A stretch of DNA of 64,000 bases, from positions 62,001 to 126,000 of the forward strand of contig NZ_BDFD01000002.1 in NCBI RefSeq assembly GCF_001895085.1, given 5' to 3'. How positions within the stretch are numbered: the first letter of the stretch is position 1; each line of letters begins with the position of its first letter. This stretch comes from Mariprofundus micogutta (GTDB lineage Bacteria > Pseudomonadota > Zetaproteobacteria > Mariprofundales > Mariprofundaceae). Made by a program: the position numbers and the translations under genes. The notes below the pieces were generated by a model. The model was not told the origin of the DNA and did not search any database. It was given only the letters and a program-made list of their open reading frames with translations. Shown here in pieces: positions 1 through 9,721 of the stretch.

Positions 1-729
1 ATTTCTCTCCGTTTTACTTCCCTGTTGCTACTACTGCTTATGGTCAGCGCCTGTGCAAAAGATGAACTGGCTCCGGGTGCTGGTGCCAAAGATGAGTATG
101 CAGATGCCAAGAGACTGCTTGGCAAGGGTGAGTACGGCACCGTCGCTATGAGGCTTGACAAGTTCAGTTCAAAATACCCTTACAGCAAATATACGACCAA
201 GGCAGAGTTATTACGCGTTTTTGCCGCATATAAAAACAAGGAATACATTTTATCTGAAACACTGGCGACTACATTTATCGCTCGTCACCCAAAACACAGA
301 AATGTCGATTATGCAAAATATATGCTGGCGATGACTCATTTAAGGCAAACTGGTTCTCCGAGTACTGATACAACTCAGACAAAAAATGCCATTAAAATAT
401 TTAACCAATTACTGAATGAACATCCGAACAGTGATTACGCAAGCAGAGGTAAAAAACACCTTCAAAAGCTGTATACCACTTTAGCCAAACATGAACTGGA
501 AGTCGGGAAGTACTATTTTGACGAAGACCTTTATGTTGCAGCGGCAAACCGATTCCAGACAGTCGTTGAAAAGTATCAAACAACATCTGCGATTGAAGAG
601 GCTCTCTACCTGCTTGCTGCCAGCTATGCAGAAATGGGGCTTTCAAAAGATGCAAGCCAGACGGCACGTTTACTCCGCCATAACTACCCGAACAGCTCCT
701 GGAGCGACAAAGCCAGCTCTTTCCGTTAA
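1..729 (+). CDS. bamD: Outer membrane assembly lipoprotein BamD (5' end cut by window)
   Basis: BamD is the essential lipoprotein of the BAM complex, which inserts beta-barrel proteins into the outer membrane from the periplasmic side. The reading frame is open from base 1 and the first in-frame TTG or ATG codons (25, 40) fall inside the signal peptide, so the true start is probably just outside the window. A hydrophobic run ends in a lipobox (VSAC), followed by TPR-like helices typical of the family, with a DYAKYMLAM stretch resembling the BamD TPR region. About 240 residues is normal for BamD. A small lipoprotein gene follows after 16 bases. Assignment is by overall pattern and length. Confidence 0.85.
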   Translation: MSLRFTSLLLLLLMVSACAKDELAPGAGAKDEYADAKRLLGKGEYGTVAMRLDKFSSKYPYSKYTTKAELLRVFAAYKNKEYILSETLATTFIARHPKHRNVDYAKYMLAMTHLRQTGSPSTDTTQTKNAIKIFNQLLNEHPNSDYASRGKKHLQKLYTTLAKHELEVGKYYFDEDLYVAAANRFQTVVEKYQTTSAIEEALYLLAASYAEMGLSKDASQTARLLRHNYPNSSWSDKASSFR

Positions 730-745
730 AATACAGTAATTCCCT

Positions 746-1171
746 ATGGTTTTATTTCAGACTGGTTTGGTACGCCACTGTTTCCTTGCGCTGCTGATCG
801 GACTAGTGCTTTCAGGCTGTGGCAATAATGACAAACAGAATATCCATGTACTGCTTGATGCGCGTGATATAGCTGTAAGCAATCATCATATTGGCAACTA
901 CAGCCTGTTACTGATGCCCGGATATGCTTATCAGGGACAAAGTGAATTCGACGTTATCAACCGAATGAACAAGTTATTCGAACAATTTGATAACACCAGC
1001 ATGCAATCAAGTGATCGGGTGATCCGTTTTGTAGATGATGAACATGCCGAGTGTGAGCAGAACTACCTGCTTCGCGTTCAAGCCAATGGCCAATGGCGTC
1101 AAATCTTTCAACGCGAACGCATACTACTGACAAAAACCGACACCGGCTGGAAGATCAGTGGTGGTTTGTAA
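746..1171 (+). CDS. Small lipoprotein of unknown function
   Basis: This 141-residue protein has a hydrophobic N-terminus ending in a lipobox (LSGC, Cys25), so it should be a membrane-anchored periplasmic lipoprotein. The mature part, with several beta-like segments and a C-terminal basic then WKI-type end, looks like an NTF2/SnoaL-type cone fold, but I cannot name a family. It lies 16 bases after bamD with no clear Shine-Dalgarno sequence, suggesting cotranscription. It converges on fadE. Envelope function is an inference from the signal and the neighbour only. Confidence 0.6.
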   Translation: MVLFQTGLVRHCFLALLIGLVLSGCGNNDKQNIHVLLDARDIAVSNHHIGNYSLLLMPGYAYQGQSEFDVINRMNKLFEQFDNTSMQSSDRVIRFVDDEHAECEQNYLLRVQANGQWRQIFQRERILLTKTDTGWKISGGL

Positions 1172-1196
1172 AAGGGCAGCTTATTTTCTGAAACTT

Positions 1197-3617
1197 TTAC
1201 TGCCATTCACTCCCGGGGAAGTCATCCACCATCACAGCAGATCTGACCGCCTGTCTCGCCTGCTGCAGGAGATCCCTCTCTTGCTCACTCAATAAACCCT
1301 TCGCAACAAGGGATGCTGCCCACTCCTCATAAGACATGGCAGGCGTGTACACTTCACCCAGCTCTTTCAGTTTCCGTTCAATTGGCTCCACTTGCACGGA
1401 AAGGGCCATCGCATGATGCAGGCGGCCGGTAATTTCAGTTTCTCCAGTCGGCTGATAGATGCCCTCAACCAGATGGTCCCTACTTTCAGAGGTTTCAATC
1501 AACAGCTTAGCCACCTGATGAGTAAGCCGATCATCCGGCAGTTTCATATGCCTTCCCAGCGGGAACACCAATGCCCTCATTTTCCAAGCCACCGGTCGAA
1601 CAGGGAAATTCCTGATAATACCATCCAATGCCTGCTGTACCTGATACAGGCAGTACTGGCAGGACCAATGTACCAGGGCTAACTCCCCTGCCGGGCGTTT
1701 ATCATCTTCAAAACGTTTTAGCACAGCTGAAGTCAGGTAGAGATATGCCAGAGCATCAGCAAAACGGCCGGATATAGACTCTTTACGTTTGAGTGCACCA
1801 CCCAGTATTAACAGTGATAAATCTGCCATGGCGGAAAATGCAGCGCTGAAACGAGAAGCTTGTTTGAAGTATCTCTCTGTAGGGCCTTCAATCGGGGAAT
1901 CGGCCAATAGTCCACCTGTCAATCCGTACAACATGGCACGCGAAGCGTTGGCATAGGTATAAGCCAGATGTGACATCAGTGCCGTATCAAAGGCTTCTAT
2001 CGCCTGTTTGCTATCATCCATAGATGCTGCGGCTATTTCATCCTGCAGATAGGGGTGGCAGCGCATCGCCCCCTGACCGAAGATCATCATGCTGCGTGTC
2101 AGGATATTGGCGCCTTCCACAGTGATCGCCACCGGAATTGACTGATAAGTGCGCCCGAGATAATTCGAAGGTCCCAGGCATATTCCTCTTCCCCCATGCA
2201 CATCCATCGCGTCATTTACAACCTGTCGCATAGACTCAGTCATATAACGTTTGGCGATAGCAGTTAATACTGCCGGTTTCTCGCCCTGATCCAGGGCTGT
2301 AGTTGTCAGTTTCACTGTACTATCCATGATATAGGTCAACCCGCCTATACGTGCCAGAGCCTCTTCCACGCCTTCAAAACGACCGATGGATGTCCTGAAC
2401 TGCTTGCGCACGCGAGCATAGGTGCCGGTTGTATCAGAACAGAACTTGCCGGCAGCGGTACTCAATGCAGGAAGCGAAATCCCGCGACCAATAGAAAGAC
2501 GTTCAACCAGCATACGCCAGCCTTTGCCGATCTGTTCCTGACCACCAATAATCCAGTCTAGAGGAATAAACACATCCCTGCCCTGGTTCGGCCCATTCAG
2601 AAAAGCAATATTGAGTGGATCATGGCGCCGTCCAACCTCGACACCGGGAGTATCAGCAGGCACCAATGCACAGGTGATACCAAGATCCTCATCTTCGCCC
2701 AGCAGATGATCGGGATCATAAACATGAAATGCCAGTCCCAGTACCGTAGCAATTGGACCCAGCGTGATATAACGCTTCTCCCAGTTCAAAAGCAGACCAA
2801 CTGTCTCCTGCCCGTTAAAGTCCTGCTTACACACGATTCCCGTATCAGGAATGGCACCTGCATCCGAACCAGCATCGGGACCTGTCAAAGCAAAACAGGG
2901 CACCTCTTCACCGCGAGCCAGGCGAGGCAAATAATACTCTTTCTGTTCATCCGTTCCGTATGATAATAGCAGTTCGGCAGGCCCCAGTGAATTGGGTACC
3001 ATCACGGTCACGGCTGCTGCACCACTTCTGCTGGCAATCTTCTGAATCACGCAGGAGTGAGCATACGCCGAGAACTCCAGTCCCCCGTAAGCCTTGGGGA
3101 TAATCATAGCGAAAAAACCATTCTTTTTGATATAGTCCCAGGTCTCAGGATTCAGATCACGCAGTTCGTGATTAATCTGCCAGTCATCCAACATGCCACA
3201 CAGCACTTCTACCGGGCCATCCAGAAAAGCCTGCTCATCTTCAGAAAGCTGCGGTTTGGGAGCAGACAATAATTTATTCCACTCAGGTTTGCCCTGAAAT
3301 AGCTCAGCATCCCACCACACAGAGCCTGCTTCAACCGCATCGCGTTCAGTCTGGGACATTGGTGGCAGTGCTTTACGAATATACTTCAAAATAACTGCAC
3401 TGACCGTCTTTTTGCGAATCTCATCAATGCCAAGCAGAACAAAAAACAGTGCGATTACTAATAAAAGAATAAAACCCAAGGTTCCACTCATGCCTGACGT
3501 CATCAGTACAATATCGAACAGGGCCAGTAGACCCAGCCAGATCTGCAGGGAGAGTCGGGTGTTCGCCAGCAAATAAAGTGTTCCGACAAACATCAATAGA
3601 AGAAAAATCCACAACAT
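1197..3617 (-). CDS. fadE: Acyl-CoA dehydrogenase FadE
   Basis: FadE catalyses the first step of fatty-acid beta-oxidation, flavin-dependent oxidation of acyl-CoA to 2-enoyl-CoA. At 806 residues it matches the long FadE type. Two hydrophobic segments occupy roughly residues 1-65, then the acyl-CoA dehydrogenase N-terminal, middle (FALTGPDAGSDAG) and C-terminal (DVHGGRGICLGPSNYLGR) regions, and a FadE-specific C-terminal domain from about 530. A strong GAGGAGG ribosome site precedes the ATG. The neighbouring outer-membrane FadL supports uptake and oxidation of long-chain fatty acids or similar hydrophobic carbon. Confidence 0.93.
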   Translation of the reverse strand: MLWIFLLLMFVGTLYLLANTRLSLQIWLGLLALFDIVLMTSGMSGTLGFILLLVIALFFVLLGIDEIRKKTVSAVILKYIRKALPPMSQTERDAVEAGSVWWDAELFQGKPEWNKLLSAPKPQLSEDEQAFLDGPVEVLCGMLDDWQINHELRDLNPETWDYIKKNGFFAMIIPKAYGGLEFSAYAHSCVIQKIASRSGAAAVTVMVPNSLGPAELLLSYGTDEQKEYYLPRLARGEEVPCFALTGPDAGSDAGAIPDTGIVCKQDFNGQETVGLLLNWEKRYITLGPIATVLGLAFHVYDPDHLLGEDEDLGITCALVPADTPGVEVGRRHDPLNIAFLNGPNQGRDVFIPLDWIIGGQEQIGKGWRMLVERLSIGRGISLPALSTAAGKFCSDTTGTYARVRKQFRTSIGRFEGVEEALARIGGLTYIMDSTVKLTTTALDQGEKPAVLTAIAKRYMTESMRQVVNDAMDVHGGRGICLGPSNYLGRTYQSIPVAITVEGANILTRSMMIFGQGAMRCHPYLQDEIAAASMDDSKQAIEAFDTALMSHLAYTYANASRAMLYGLTGGLLADSPIEGPTERYFKQASRFSAAFSAMADLSLLILGGALKRKESISGRFADALAYLYLTSAVLKRFEDDKRPAGELALVHWSCQYCLYQVQQALDGIIRNFPVRPVAWKMRALVFPLGRHMKLPDDRLTHQVAKLLIETSESRDHLVEGIYQPTGETEITGRLHHAMALSVQVEPIERKLKELGEVYTPAMSYEEWAASLVAKGLLSEQERDLLQQARQAVRSAVMVDDFPGSEWQ

Positions 3618-3678
3618 AGCTACCTCCTCGGCAGTCTGTTTGTCTCTAGTATAGATTGCTTTCTTTCATCCACCAACG

Positions 3679-3703
3679 AAAAAGGGGGCCAAGCGGCCCC
3701 CTT
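3679..3703 (-). terminator. Rho-independent terminator after fadL
   Basis: Read on the minus strand, an AAGGGGGCC arm, a GCTT loop and a GGCCCCCTT arm are followed by T residues, 20 bases past the fadL stop. It separates fadL from fadE, so the two genes are probably transcribed independently. Confidence 0.85.
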
Positions 3704-3722
3704 CAACAAATCATCAAACAAT

Positions 3723-5018
3723 TTAGAAATGATAGTTGAGAGATGCCATGAGAATATGAGCATCTCCTTTATAGATCCCATTTTTCACACTGTTTGGTGC
3801 TCCAACAGGCGTTGCTGGTGATAATTTCTGGTTTCTAGCTTTGATATAAACATAAGCATAACCCAAATCAACGGTGGCATCGGGAGTCACATCATAACCA
3901 TAGCCTATTGAGGCAATATGCCTGTCATTGCCGGGCACAGCCGGGGAGAAATCGACATCATTAATTGGTGATGGGTCATATATATAGCCAACACGTGCGC
4001 GCATCTGGGAATTGTATGCCCATTCCGCACCAACTCGAACTGCAACTGTCGCCTTCCAGTTCTGTGGAAGGCTGGTTGAACCAGACTGAGCACCTATAGC
4101 AGCAAAAATGGCTCCTAAGCCACCCCCTCCAGCAGCAGCAGTCAGTCCTCCAACGGCTCCCCGATAAGCGGCACTACCGTAAGCGATATCAATCGATTTG
4201 TATGTTTTCCAATTCACCCAATCCACATCAACACTTAGCGTCAACTGATCATTCGGCATAAAGGCAAGACCAACATTGACCTGATCAGGTAGAGTTACCG
4301 CGGTAGTTGCTGCGGTCGAGGTAGCACCAAATGGAAAGGCTGCCAACGGTCCGCCTGCTACGGCCGTCGCTGTACCATCAATATTCACCTTGATTTTTGA
4401 GCGATAGGTCACACCAAAATTAAACGCTTCACCTTTATAGAAGATGGAAGCATTTCCACCCCAGCCATCGCCCTTACCACTTAAAAGCTGGACAGTGTTA
4501 TTCAAATCAACCTTATTGAGATACGCATAATCCAGACCAGCTGCGATAGAAAAATTATCACTAATCTTGAAAATCACACTTGGGTTCACCATCACCATAT
4601 TAATGCGTGAAAATGTATTTTTATTGGAAAATGTAACCGTATCTGGCCAGCTGGTCTCCAAACCAAAAGGTGAGTTAATACTAAGAGATGCCCCTAGGCT
4701 TGAATTTTCATCCCAGTATGTGAAATATGCATGTGGAACGACAAATGTTCCATCTTTACCATTGGTAATTACACCACTATTTGAGAGATGTTTGTTACTT
4801 GTAAGAATCACATCTCCACCAACCATCAGTTGCTTACCGGTGGTAAAAGCCACGCCTGCAGGGTTATGCCATGCAGCCGATGCATCATCCGCAACAGCAG
4901 TGAATGCACTACCCATGCCGGCTGAGCGGGTTGCCATCTCCCCTACCATAAAACCACCAGCTTGGGCTGTTTGCCCCCAGACAAACAGTGCTGAAAATAA
5001 AACCAGAATTTTTTTCAT
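3723..5018 (-). CDS. fadL: FadL/OmpP1/TodX-family outer membrane transporter
   Basis: This is a beta-barrel channel for uptake of long-chain fatty acids or other hydrophobic compounds. A 20-residue signal peptide (MKKILVLFSALFVWGQTAQA) is followed by the family N-terminus GGFMVGEMATRSAGMGSAF and the conserved NPAG motif (SAWHNPAGVAF), then amphipathic strands, ending in an aromatic residue (NYHF) as expected for BAM substrates. Length 431 is typical. A GAGGAGG site lies 7 bases before the ATG. The adjacent fadE suggests a fatty-acid role, but FadL homologues also import aromatics or alkanes, so substrate is uncertain. Confidence 0.9.
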   Translation of the reverse strand: MKKILVLFSALFVWGQTAQAGGFMVGEMATRSAGMGSAFTAVADDASAAWHNPAGVAFTTGKQLMVGGDVILTSNKHLSNSGVITNGKDGTFVVPHAYFTYWDENSSLGASLSINSPFGLETSWPDTVTFSNKNTFSRINMVMVNPSVIFKISDNFSIAAGLDYAYLNKVDLNNTVQLLSGKGDGWGGNASIFYKGEAFNFGVTYRSKIKVNIDGTATAVAGGPLAAFPFGATSTAATTAVTLPDQVNVGLAFMPNDQLTLSVDVDWVNWKTYKSIDIAYGSAAYRGAVGGLTAAAGGGGLGAIFAAIGAQSGSTSLPQNWKATVAVRVGAEWAYNSQMRARVGYIYDPSPINDVDFSPAVPGNDRHIASIGYGYDVTPDATVDLGYAYVYIKARNQKLSPATPVGAPNSVKNGIYKGDAHILMASLNYHF

Positions 5019-5165
5019 GAACTAGCCTCCTCTAATCTCCCTGTGTACCTAGGAAAATAGCGTAGACCAGTTTATGTTATTTTACAATGTCCATAATCAA
5101 ATAATTTCTTCTCACAGTCACAAAACCAAACCAAGAAGCACAGTCATGTTTTAATATGAGAAACA

Positions 5166-5609
5166 TCACTCCACAAGCAGTACATAATCAGGCGTAGGGT
5201 TCAACGGACAGGAATAACGATACTCTCCGGGTTCCAGGCTAACGATATAGTCTTTAGACTCACCCGTTTGCAATCCACCGCCTGAGACAGAAGGCAGCTT
5301 CAAACGCGACAGACCCGATCCGCGTAGCCAAAAGCCAAGTTCATAAGGTACATCTCTATTACTCACACGAAAAATATACTCTCCGCTTTGCAGCCGTAAG
5401 GGTTTTGCACTCGCCAGTCGTTGAGTGCCGGTTCTCTCATTCACTTGAACACAGGCATCTGCAGAATGTGCTGAATACTGTACCGGCTCAGGTTCTGCTT
5501 CAATAATCTGGCATGCCGTCTGCGTCATATGAATAAGCTCTGCACTTTCCGCCGTTGTAGCAAATGGCAACACAACAAACACTAATGTCGAAATGATATA
5601 TCTATCCAT
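5166..5609 (-). CDS. Secreted protein with a possible cupredoxin-like domain
   Basis: The chosen start is the ATG at 5609, which opens directly into a signal peptide (MDRYIISTLVFVVLPFATTAES); a longer frame to 5669 would put charged residues first and overlap the opposite gene's promoter. The 147-residue product has a beta-rich C-terminal half with GEYIFRVSNRD and a final EPGEYRYSCPLNPTPDY segment, resembling the C-terminal end of cupredoxin folds (Cys with nearby aromatic residues), though no full His-Cys-His-Met copper set is visible. Function unknown; likely periplasmic. It is transcribed away from the neighbouring sensor kinase. Confidence 0.6.
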   Translation of the reverse strand: MDRYIISTLVFVVLPFATTAESAELIHMTQTACQIIEAEPEPVQYSAHSADACVQVNERTGTQRLASAKPLRLQSGEYIFRVSNRDVPYELGFWLRGSGLSRLKLPSVSGGGLQTGESKDYIVSLEPGEYRYSCPLNPTPDYVLLVE

Positions 5610-5662
5610 GCTGAAGTTGTCGCTAAGTGGTATCTCATTCTTACAGTCCGTTTGGACTGCAT

Positions 5663-5691
5663 TTGGCACTAATGTTTTTTTGCTCTACCCT
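5663..5691 (+). promoter_or_regulatory. Possible sigma-70 promoter for the hybrid kinase gene
   Basis: TTGGCA, a 17-base spacer and TACCCT lie about 46 bases before the kinase start at 5737. A perfect 6-bp inverted repeat (CAGTCC/GGACTG, 5644-5659) sits just upstream and could be an operator. The -10 match is weak. Confidence 0.3.
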
Positions 5692-5736
5692 AATAGTCAG
5701 TGGAATAAAGGATGGGTATGGGGAGGAAGGAACCGT

Positions 5737-7803
5737 ATGGGTGTATTCGAACAGTTTATTGATGTCAGATTATTACCCAACAGACAAAAATTTATCACAT
5801 CCCAGTCCACACAGGCCTGGTTACGTATGGTGCTCGGCATTATTTTTTCTCTCTACATTTATGCCCATGGTCCATATTTCGATGCTATTTTCCCTGTATT
5901 TGTTGTTTCAATACTGTTTTACCAAAGCGTTAATCTGATCACGCTGTACTGGATCAAACGTAAACCCTATTCAATCTCACGCTTATTGCTTATGCCTGTA
6001 ATAGACTGTTTTATAATTTTCATCGCAATGTGGGCCGATGGCGGACACATGAGCGTGGCCTACGTATTGTTGCTCAGCCCTATTTTCGGCAATGGATTTC
6101 GCTATGGCAGTTATATGCTACGCTATTGTCAGATAGTGGCATTAATTACCATGATATCCATCTGCCTGATTACAACCTTTCAACTGAATCTTGCCATTGA
6201 CTGGCTGGGACTGGCTGCTGAGATTATTGGAATACTCTATCTCTCAAGCTATGGGGACAGCCTAGTTAAAAAGAATGAGTCCACAACTCAGGCCAGAGTG
6301 GAAGCAGAAGACTCTGCCTCCAGACTGATTGCCGAAACACCACACCCTGCCTTCACCTTTGATAGTAATGCGCCGGATACACCTATTCTCTATGCAAACC
6401 CGGCAATGGCTCAACTCACGCCAGATCAACCTGAAGCGCTTATTGGCATGCCAATTCACAGACTTGTAATTAAAGAGGATCGGGAAGCGTTGATTGCTAA
6501 TGCATTGAGTGATCAAACAGGTCAGAACAGCCAACCCTGTTATGTCCGCATGCAGGACAAGAATGGCGAAAATATTCAGCTGATGTGCGAAATACGCAGA
6601 ACAAAACAGTCTGGTAAAGAAATTGGTCTGGCATACCTGACCAACATCAGTGAAAGCGAACGTCTTCAGGGCGCTTTGGTCAAAGCTCAGAATCAGGCAT
6701 TTACTGCAGCTTTGGCTTCCGGCATTGCACACGATTTCAGAAACCTTCTTTCAGGCATTATTGGCCATGCCGAACTGATCACCCTTGACCATGATGATGC
6801 ATCCCTGCACAAGGACATCAATGAAATTATCGTAGCAGGTAACCATGGCTGTGAAATGGTGGAACAGCTACTGCAGATGGGTCGTAGCAACCAGGCCGAT
6901 GCAAAAGTTCAGGATATCGCTGATTCAATCAACAGGATGATTCAGCTTGCCCGTGTTCAGCTACCGCCTGACATTGCTCTGACAGTCAAAGCTGATGAAA
7001 ACCTTCCCTTGGTTTGCGTCAATATCGCCCAGATTGAACAGGTACTATTAAACCTGATCTCCAATTCGGCGCAATCCATGCCAGATAAACATGGCCTGAT
7101 CAAAGTGTCTATCTCCCGCCACAATCTGGATACCGACACACACGGTATACTACTCAGTATCCGTGATAATGGTCGTGGTATAGATGCTGATCAACTTCAG
7201 AGCATATTCAAGCCATTCTGGAGTACTCGCAAAGATACGGGCGGAACAGGGCTCGGGCTTGCCATGGTGCAGCGCATTATTCGCTGGCATAAGGGCAGTA
7301 TTAACGTGGAATCTATCCCCGGTGAAGGAAGTCTGTTTAATATTTTTCTACCCGAACATCTGGAACAGGATCAACTGGAAAACAGTGATTCGAATTTAAC
7401 GCTGGAAGTCACTCAAGCAGCAACAGAATCAGTTATTCGTCCATGGAATCTATTGCTTGTTGAGGACCAAGTTGATGTTATGTACATTCACAACACATTT
7501 CTGACCAAAATGGGACATAGCGTTCAAACAGCAGTAAATGGAAAATTAGCATTTGATATCATCAAAAAAAGCGGTGATGCATTTGATATGATTCTCACCG
7601 ATTATATGATGCCGGAAATGGATGGTATTGCACTGACCAAAGCCGTCCGCGAATTCAATTCTGATCTTCCCATCACAATTGTCACTGCATTCGGTGAGGA
7701 TGATACGCTCGATGAAATCAAGCATGAGAACACTTATTTCATGAATAAACCACTCTCGTACCATCAGCTTCACAGTCACCTTCTGGCATTACAAAACGCC
7801 TGA
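5737..7803 (+). CDS. Membrane hybrid sensor histidine kinase (5-6 TM, PAS, HisKA, HATPase, REC)
   Basis: A membrane two-component hybrid kinase of 688 residues. The ATG at 5737 is chosen because a GGGAGGAAGG ribosome site lies just upstream; the longer frame from 5593 lacks this. Domains in order: hydrophobic segments to about residue 170, a PAS domain near 190-310, the HisKA H-box (GIAHDFRN), HATPase with N-box (NLISNSAQS), G1 (DNGRGI) and G2 (GTGLGLAM), then a receiver domain with acidic VEDQ, phospho-acceptor Asp in LTDYMMPEMDG and Lys in NKPL. No output domain is attached, so the phosphate probably passes to a separate partner. No response regulator is adjacent. Signal unknown. Confidence 0.88.
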   Translation: MGVFEQFIDVRLLPNRQKFITSQSTQAWLRMVLGIIFSLYIYAHGPYFDAIFPVFVVSILFYQSVNLITLYWIKRKPYSISRLLLMPVIDCFIIFIAMWADGGHMSVAYVLLLSPIFGNGFRYGSYMLRYCQIVALITMISICLITTFQLNLAIDWLGLAAEIIGILYLSSYGDSLVKKNESTTQARVEAEDSASRLIAETPHPAFTFDSNAPDTPILYANPAMAQLTPDQPEALIGMPIHRLVIKEDREALIANALSDQTGQNSQPCYVRMQDKNGENIQLMCEIRRTKQSGKEIGLAYLTNISESERLQGALVKAQNQAFTAALASGIAHDFRNLLSGIIGHAELITLDHDDASLHKDINEIIVAGNHGCEMVEQLLQMGRSNQADAKVQDIADSINRMIQLARVQLPPDIALTVKADENLPLVCVNIAQIEQVLLNLISNSAQSMPDKHGLIKVSISRHNLDTDTHGILLSIRDNGRGIDADQLQSIFKPFWSTRKDTGGTGLGLAMVQRIIRWHKGSINVESIPGEGSLFNIFLPEHLEQDQLENSDSNLTLEVTQAATESVIRPWNLLLVEDQVDVMYIHNTFLTKMGHSVQTAVNGKLAFDIIKKSGDAFDMILTDYMMPEMDGIALTKAVREFNSDLPITIVTAFGEDDTLDEIKHENTYFMNKPLSYHQLHSHLLALQNA

Positions 7804-7917
7804 GCAGCCAGCTCTCCAATAAGCAAAGCCCCCCATTGAAGAACCAGGCAGGAATACACAGTCCACAAGCGGCCGTTGCTTCTGTACACTGCGCCGCCCT
7901 GAACAGTGAGGTTAGCA

Positions 7918-9510
7918 ATGAGTTTGCAGTCTGAAATCGAAAAGCGTCGCACCTTTGGCATTATTTCCCATCCTGATGCCGGTAAAACCACCTTAACAGA
8001 AAAGCTGTTGATGTTCGGTGGTGCAATTCAGATGGCCGGTGCGGTTAAAGCGCGCAAGGCCAGCCGTCATGCTACTTCCGACTGGATGAAGATTGAGCAG
8101 GAACGTGGTATTTCTGTTGCTTCCTCAGTTATGAAATTCAATTATCAGACTGGTGGCAGCGATTTTGAAGTAAACCTGCTTGATACTCCGGGTCATCAGG
8201 ACTTCTCGGAAGACACATACAGGGTTCTCACGGCAGTGGATTCAGCCATGATGGTGATTGATTCAGCCAAGGGTGTGGAAGCACAAACCCAGAAGCTGAT
8301 GGAGGTGTGCCGCATGCGTAACACCCCTATCGTCACCTTTATCAACAAAATGGACCGCGAAGGCATGGACCCTCTCGACATCCTTGCCGATATCGAGGAA
8401 AAGCTGCAGATTGAATGTACACCAATGTCCTGGCCGATTGGCATGGGGAAATCTTTCAAAGGCGTTTATAACCTGCACAAAAAAGAGTTAAACCTGTTCA
8501 GCGCGGGCATGAAAACTACTGACTTTGATTCTATTCGCATTGATGATCTGTCTGACCCGAAACTGGATGAGTTACTGGGCAATCAGGCCGATGAATTAAG
8601 GGAAGAGATTGAACTGCTTGAAGGTGCAGCTGATCCGTTTGATCTGGAACAATTTCTTATCGGCTCCCAGACACCTGTATTCTTTGGATCCGCCATCAAC
8701 AACTTTGGTGTTAAAGAACTGCTCAACGCTTTCTGCGAACTGGCTCCCCACCCGGGTCCGCGCGATGCGATGCAACGCACCGTCAATCCGGATGAGAAAA
8801 GCTTTTCAGGTTTCTGTTTCAAAATTCAGGCCAATATGGATCCCGCCCATCGTGACCGGATTGCATTTTTCCGTATCTGCTCGGGTAAATTTGAGAAAGG
8901 TATGACCGTGCGTCATCACCGTATCAATAAAGATGTAAAGGTTCCCAATGCCACGATATTCATGGCGCAGGACCGTGCCCATGTTGAACAGGCTTATGCC
9001 GGAGATATAATCGGTATCCACAATCATGGCACGATCAAAATCGGCGATACATTCACCACAAAGGAAGTGCTGAAATTCACAGGCATTCCGAACTTTGCAC
9101 CTGAACTGTTCCGCCGCGTTCGCCTGATTGACCCGATGAAACGTAAGCAGTTACATAAAGGGCTCGTACAGCTCTCCGAAGAGGGTGCAGTACAGGTGTT
9201 TAAAACCAACCTTGGTGGCGACTATATTCTCGGTGCTGTCGGCGTCCTGCAGTTTGATGTGACCGTGGCCCGTTTGAAAGCTGAATATAAAGTGGATGCA
9301 GATTACGTGGCTACCGATTTTCAGATTGCCCGCTGGGTCACCTGTGACGATGAAAAGAAGTTCGCTGAATTCCGCAAACTGTTTGACTCTGCTCTGGCTG
9401 AAGATGCCGATGGTTGCCTGGCTTACCTCGCTCCAAGTGCCTGGAAACTGAGTTATACCGAAGAGCAGTGGCCTGATATCACTTTCCACAAGACCAGAGA
9501 ACATATTTGA
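7918..9510 (+). CDS. prfC: Peptide chain release factor 3
   Basis: RF3 is a ribosomal GTPase that recycles RF1 and RF2 after peptide release. The 530-residue product shows the G1 loop (SHPDAGKTT), the TRAFAC switch region (RGIS), G3 (DTPGHQDF), G4 (NKMD), and the RF3 C-terminal end. The GTG at 7906 gives a longer frame, but the ATG at 7918 aligns with known RF3 starts and has a GAGG element upstream. It is followed by a repeat-rich spacer and darP. Confidence 0.96.
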   Translation: MSLQSEIEKRRTFGIISHPDAGKTTLTEKLLMFGGAIQMAGAVKARKASRHATSDWMKIEQERGISVASSVMKFNYQTGGSDFEVNLLDTPGHQDFSEDTYRVLTAVDSAMMVIDSAKGVEAQTQKLMEVCRMRNTPIVTFINKMDREGMDPLDILADIEEKLQIECTPMSWPIGMGKSFKGVYNLHKKELNLFSAGMKTTDFDSIRIDDLSDPKLDELLGNQADELREEIELLEGAADPFDLEQFLIGSQTPVFFGSAINNFGVKELLNAFCELAPHPGPRDAMQRTVNPDEKSFSGFCFKIQANMDPAHRDRIAFFRICSGKFEKGMTVRHHRINKDVKVPNATIFMAQDRAHVEQAYAGDIIGIHNHGTIKIGDTFTTKEVLKFTGIPNFAPELFRRVRLIDPMKRKQLHKGLVQLSEEGAVQVFKTNLGGDYILGAVGVLQFDVTVARLKAEYKVDADYVATDFQIARWVTCDDEKKFAEFRKLFDSALAEDADGCLAYLAPSAWKLSYTEEQWPDITFHKTREHI

Positions 9511-9628
9511 TTCGGGGCTTCCTGCCCCTCACGCCTTCGGGCGTGCCTGTGGCACGTCCAAATCTACTCTCCTGTAGATTTGTGATCCGAGCTTCCTGCC
9601 CCTCACCCTGTGGGCGAACTAAAGTTCG
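9511..9628. repeat. Hairpin and direct-repeat cluster after prfC
   Basis: The spacer holds a perfect CACGCC-TTCG-GGCGTG hairpin (9530-9545), an overlapping CGTGCC/GGCACG hairpin (9542-9556), a perfect 8-bp AAATCTAC/GTAGATTT hairpin (9560-9581) and a CGAAC/GTTCG hairpin (9615-9628). A 16-base direct repeat, GCTTCCTGCCCCTCAC, occurs at 9517-9532 and 9591-9606. The first hairpins could terminate prfC transcription although no T-run follows; the arrangement also resembles a REP-type intergenic element. Confidence 0.6.
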
Positions 9629-9721
9629 GCTAATTACTCTGTTCTGAGAAATTGTAACTGATTAATTGGGCCACCCTAAACATGGCCTGTATTTCATCTG
9701 CAGGCTCGCTACACTTGCCTC

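Noticed and set aside
5663-5684. TGGCAC...TTTGC resembling a sigma-54 promoter upstream of the first hybrid kinase
   Set aside because: The GG-GC spacing is 16 rather than 11 bases, so it cannot be an RpoN promoter.
5593-5736. Upstream extension of the hybrid kinase and overlap with the opposite secreted-protein frame
   Set aside because: The strong GGGAGGAAGG site before ATG 5737 and the signal peptide start at 5609 resolve the apparent overlap.
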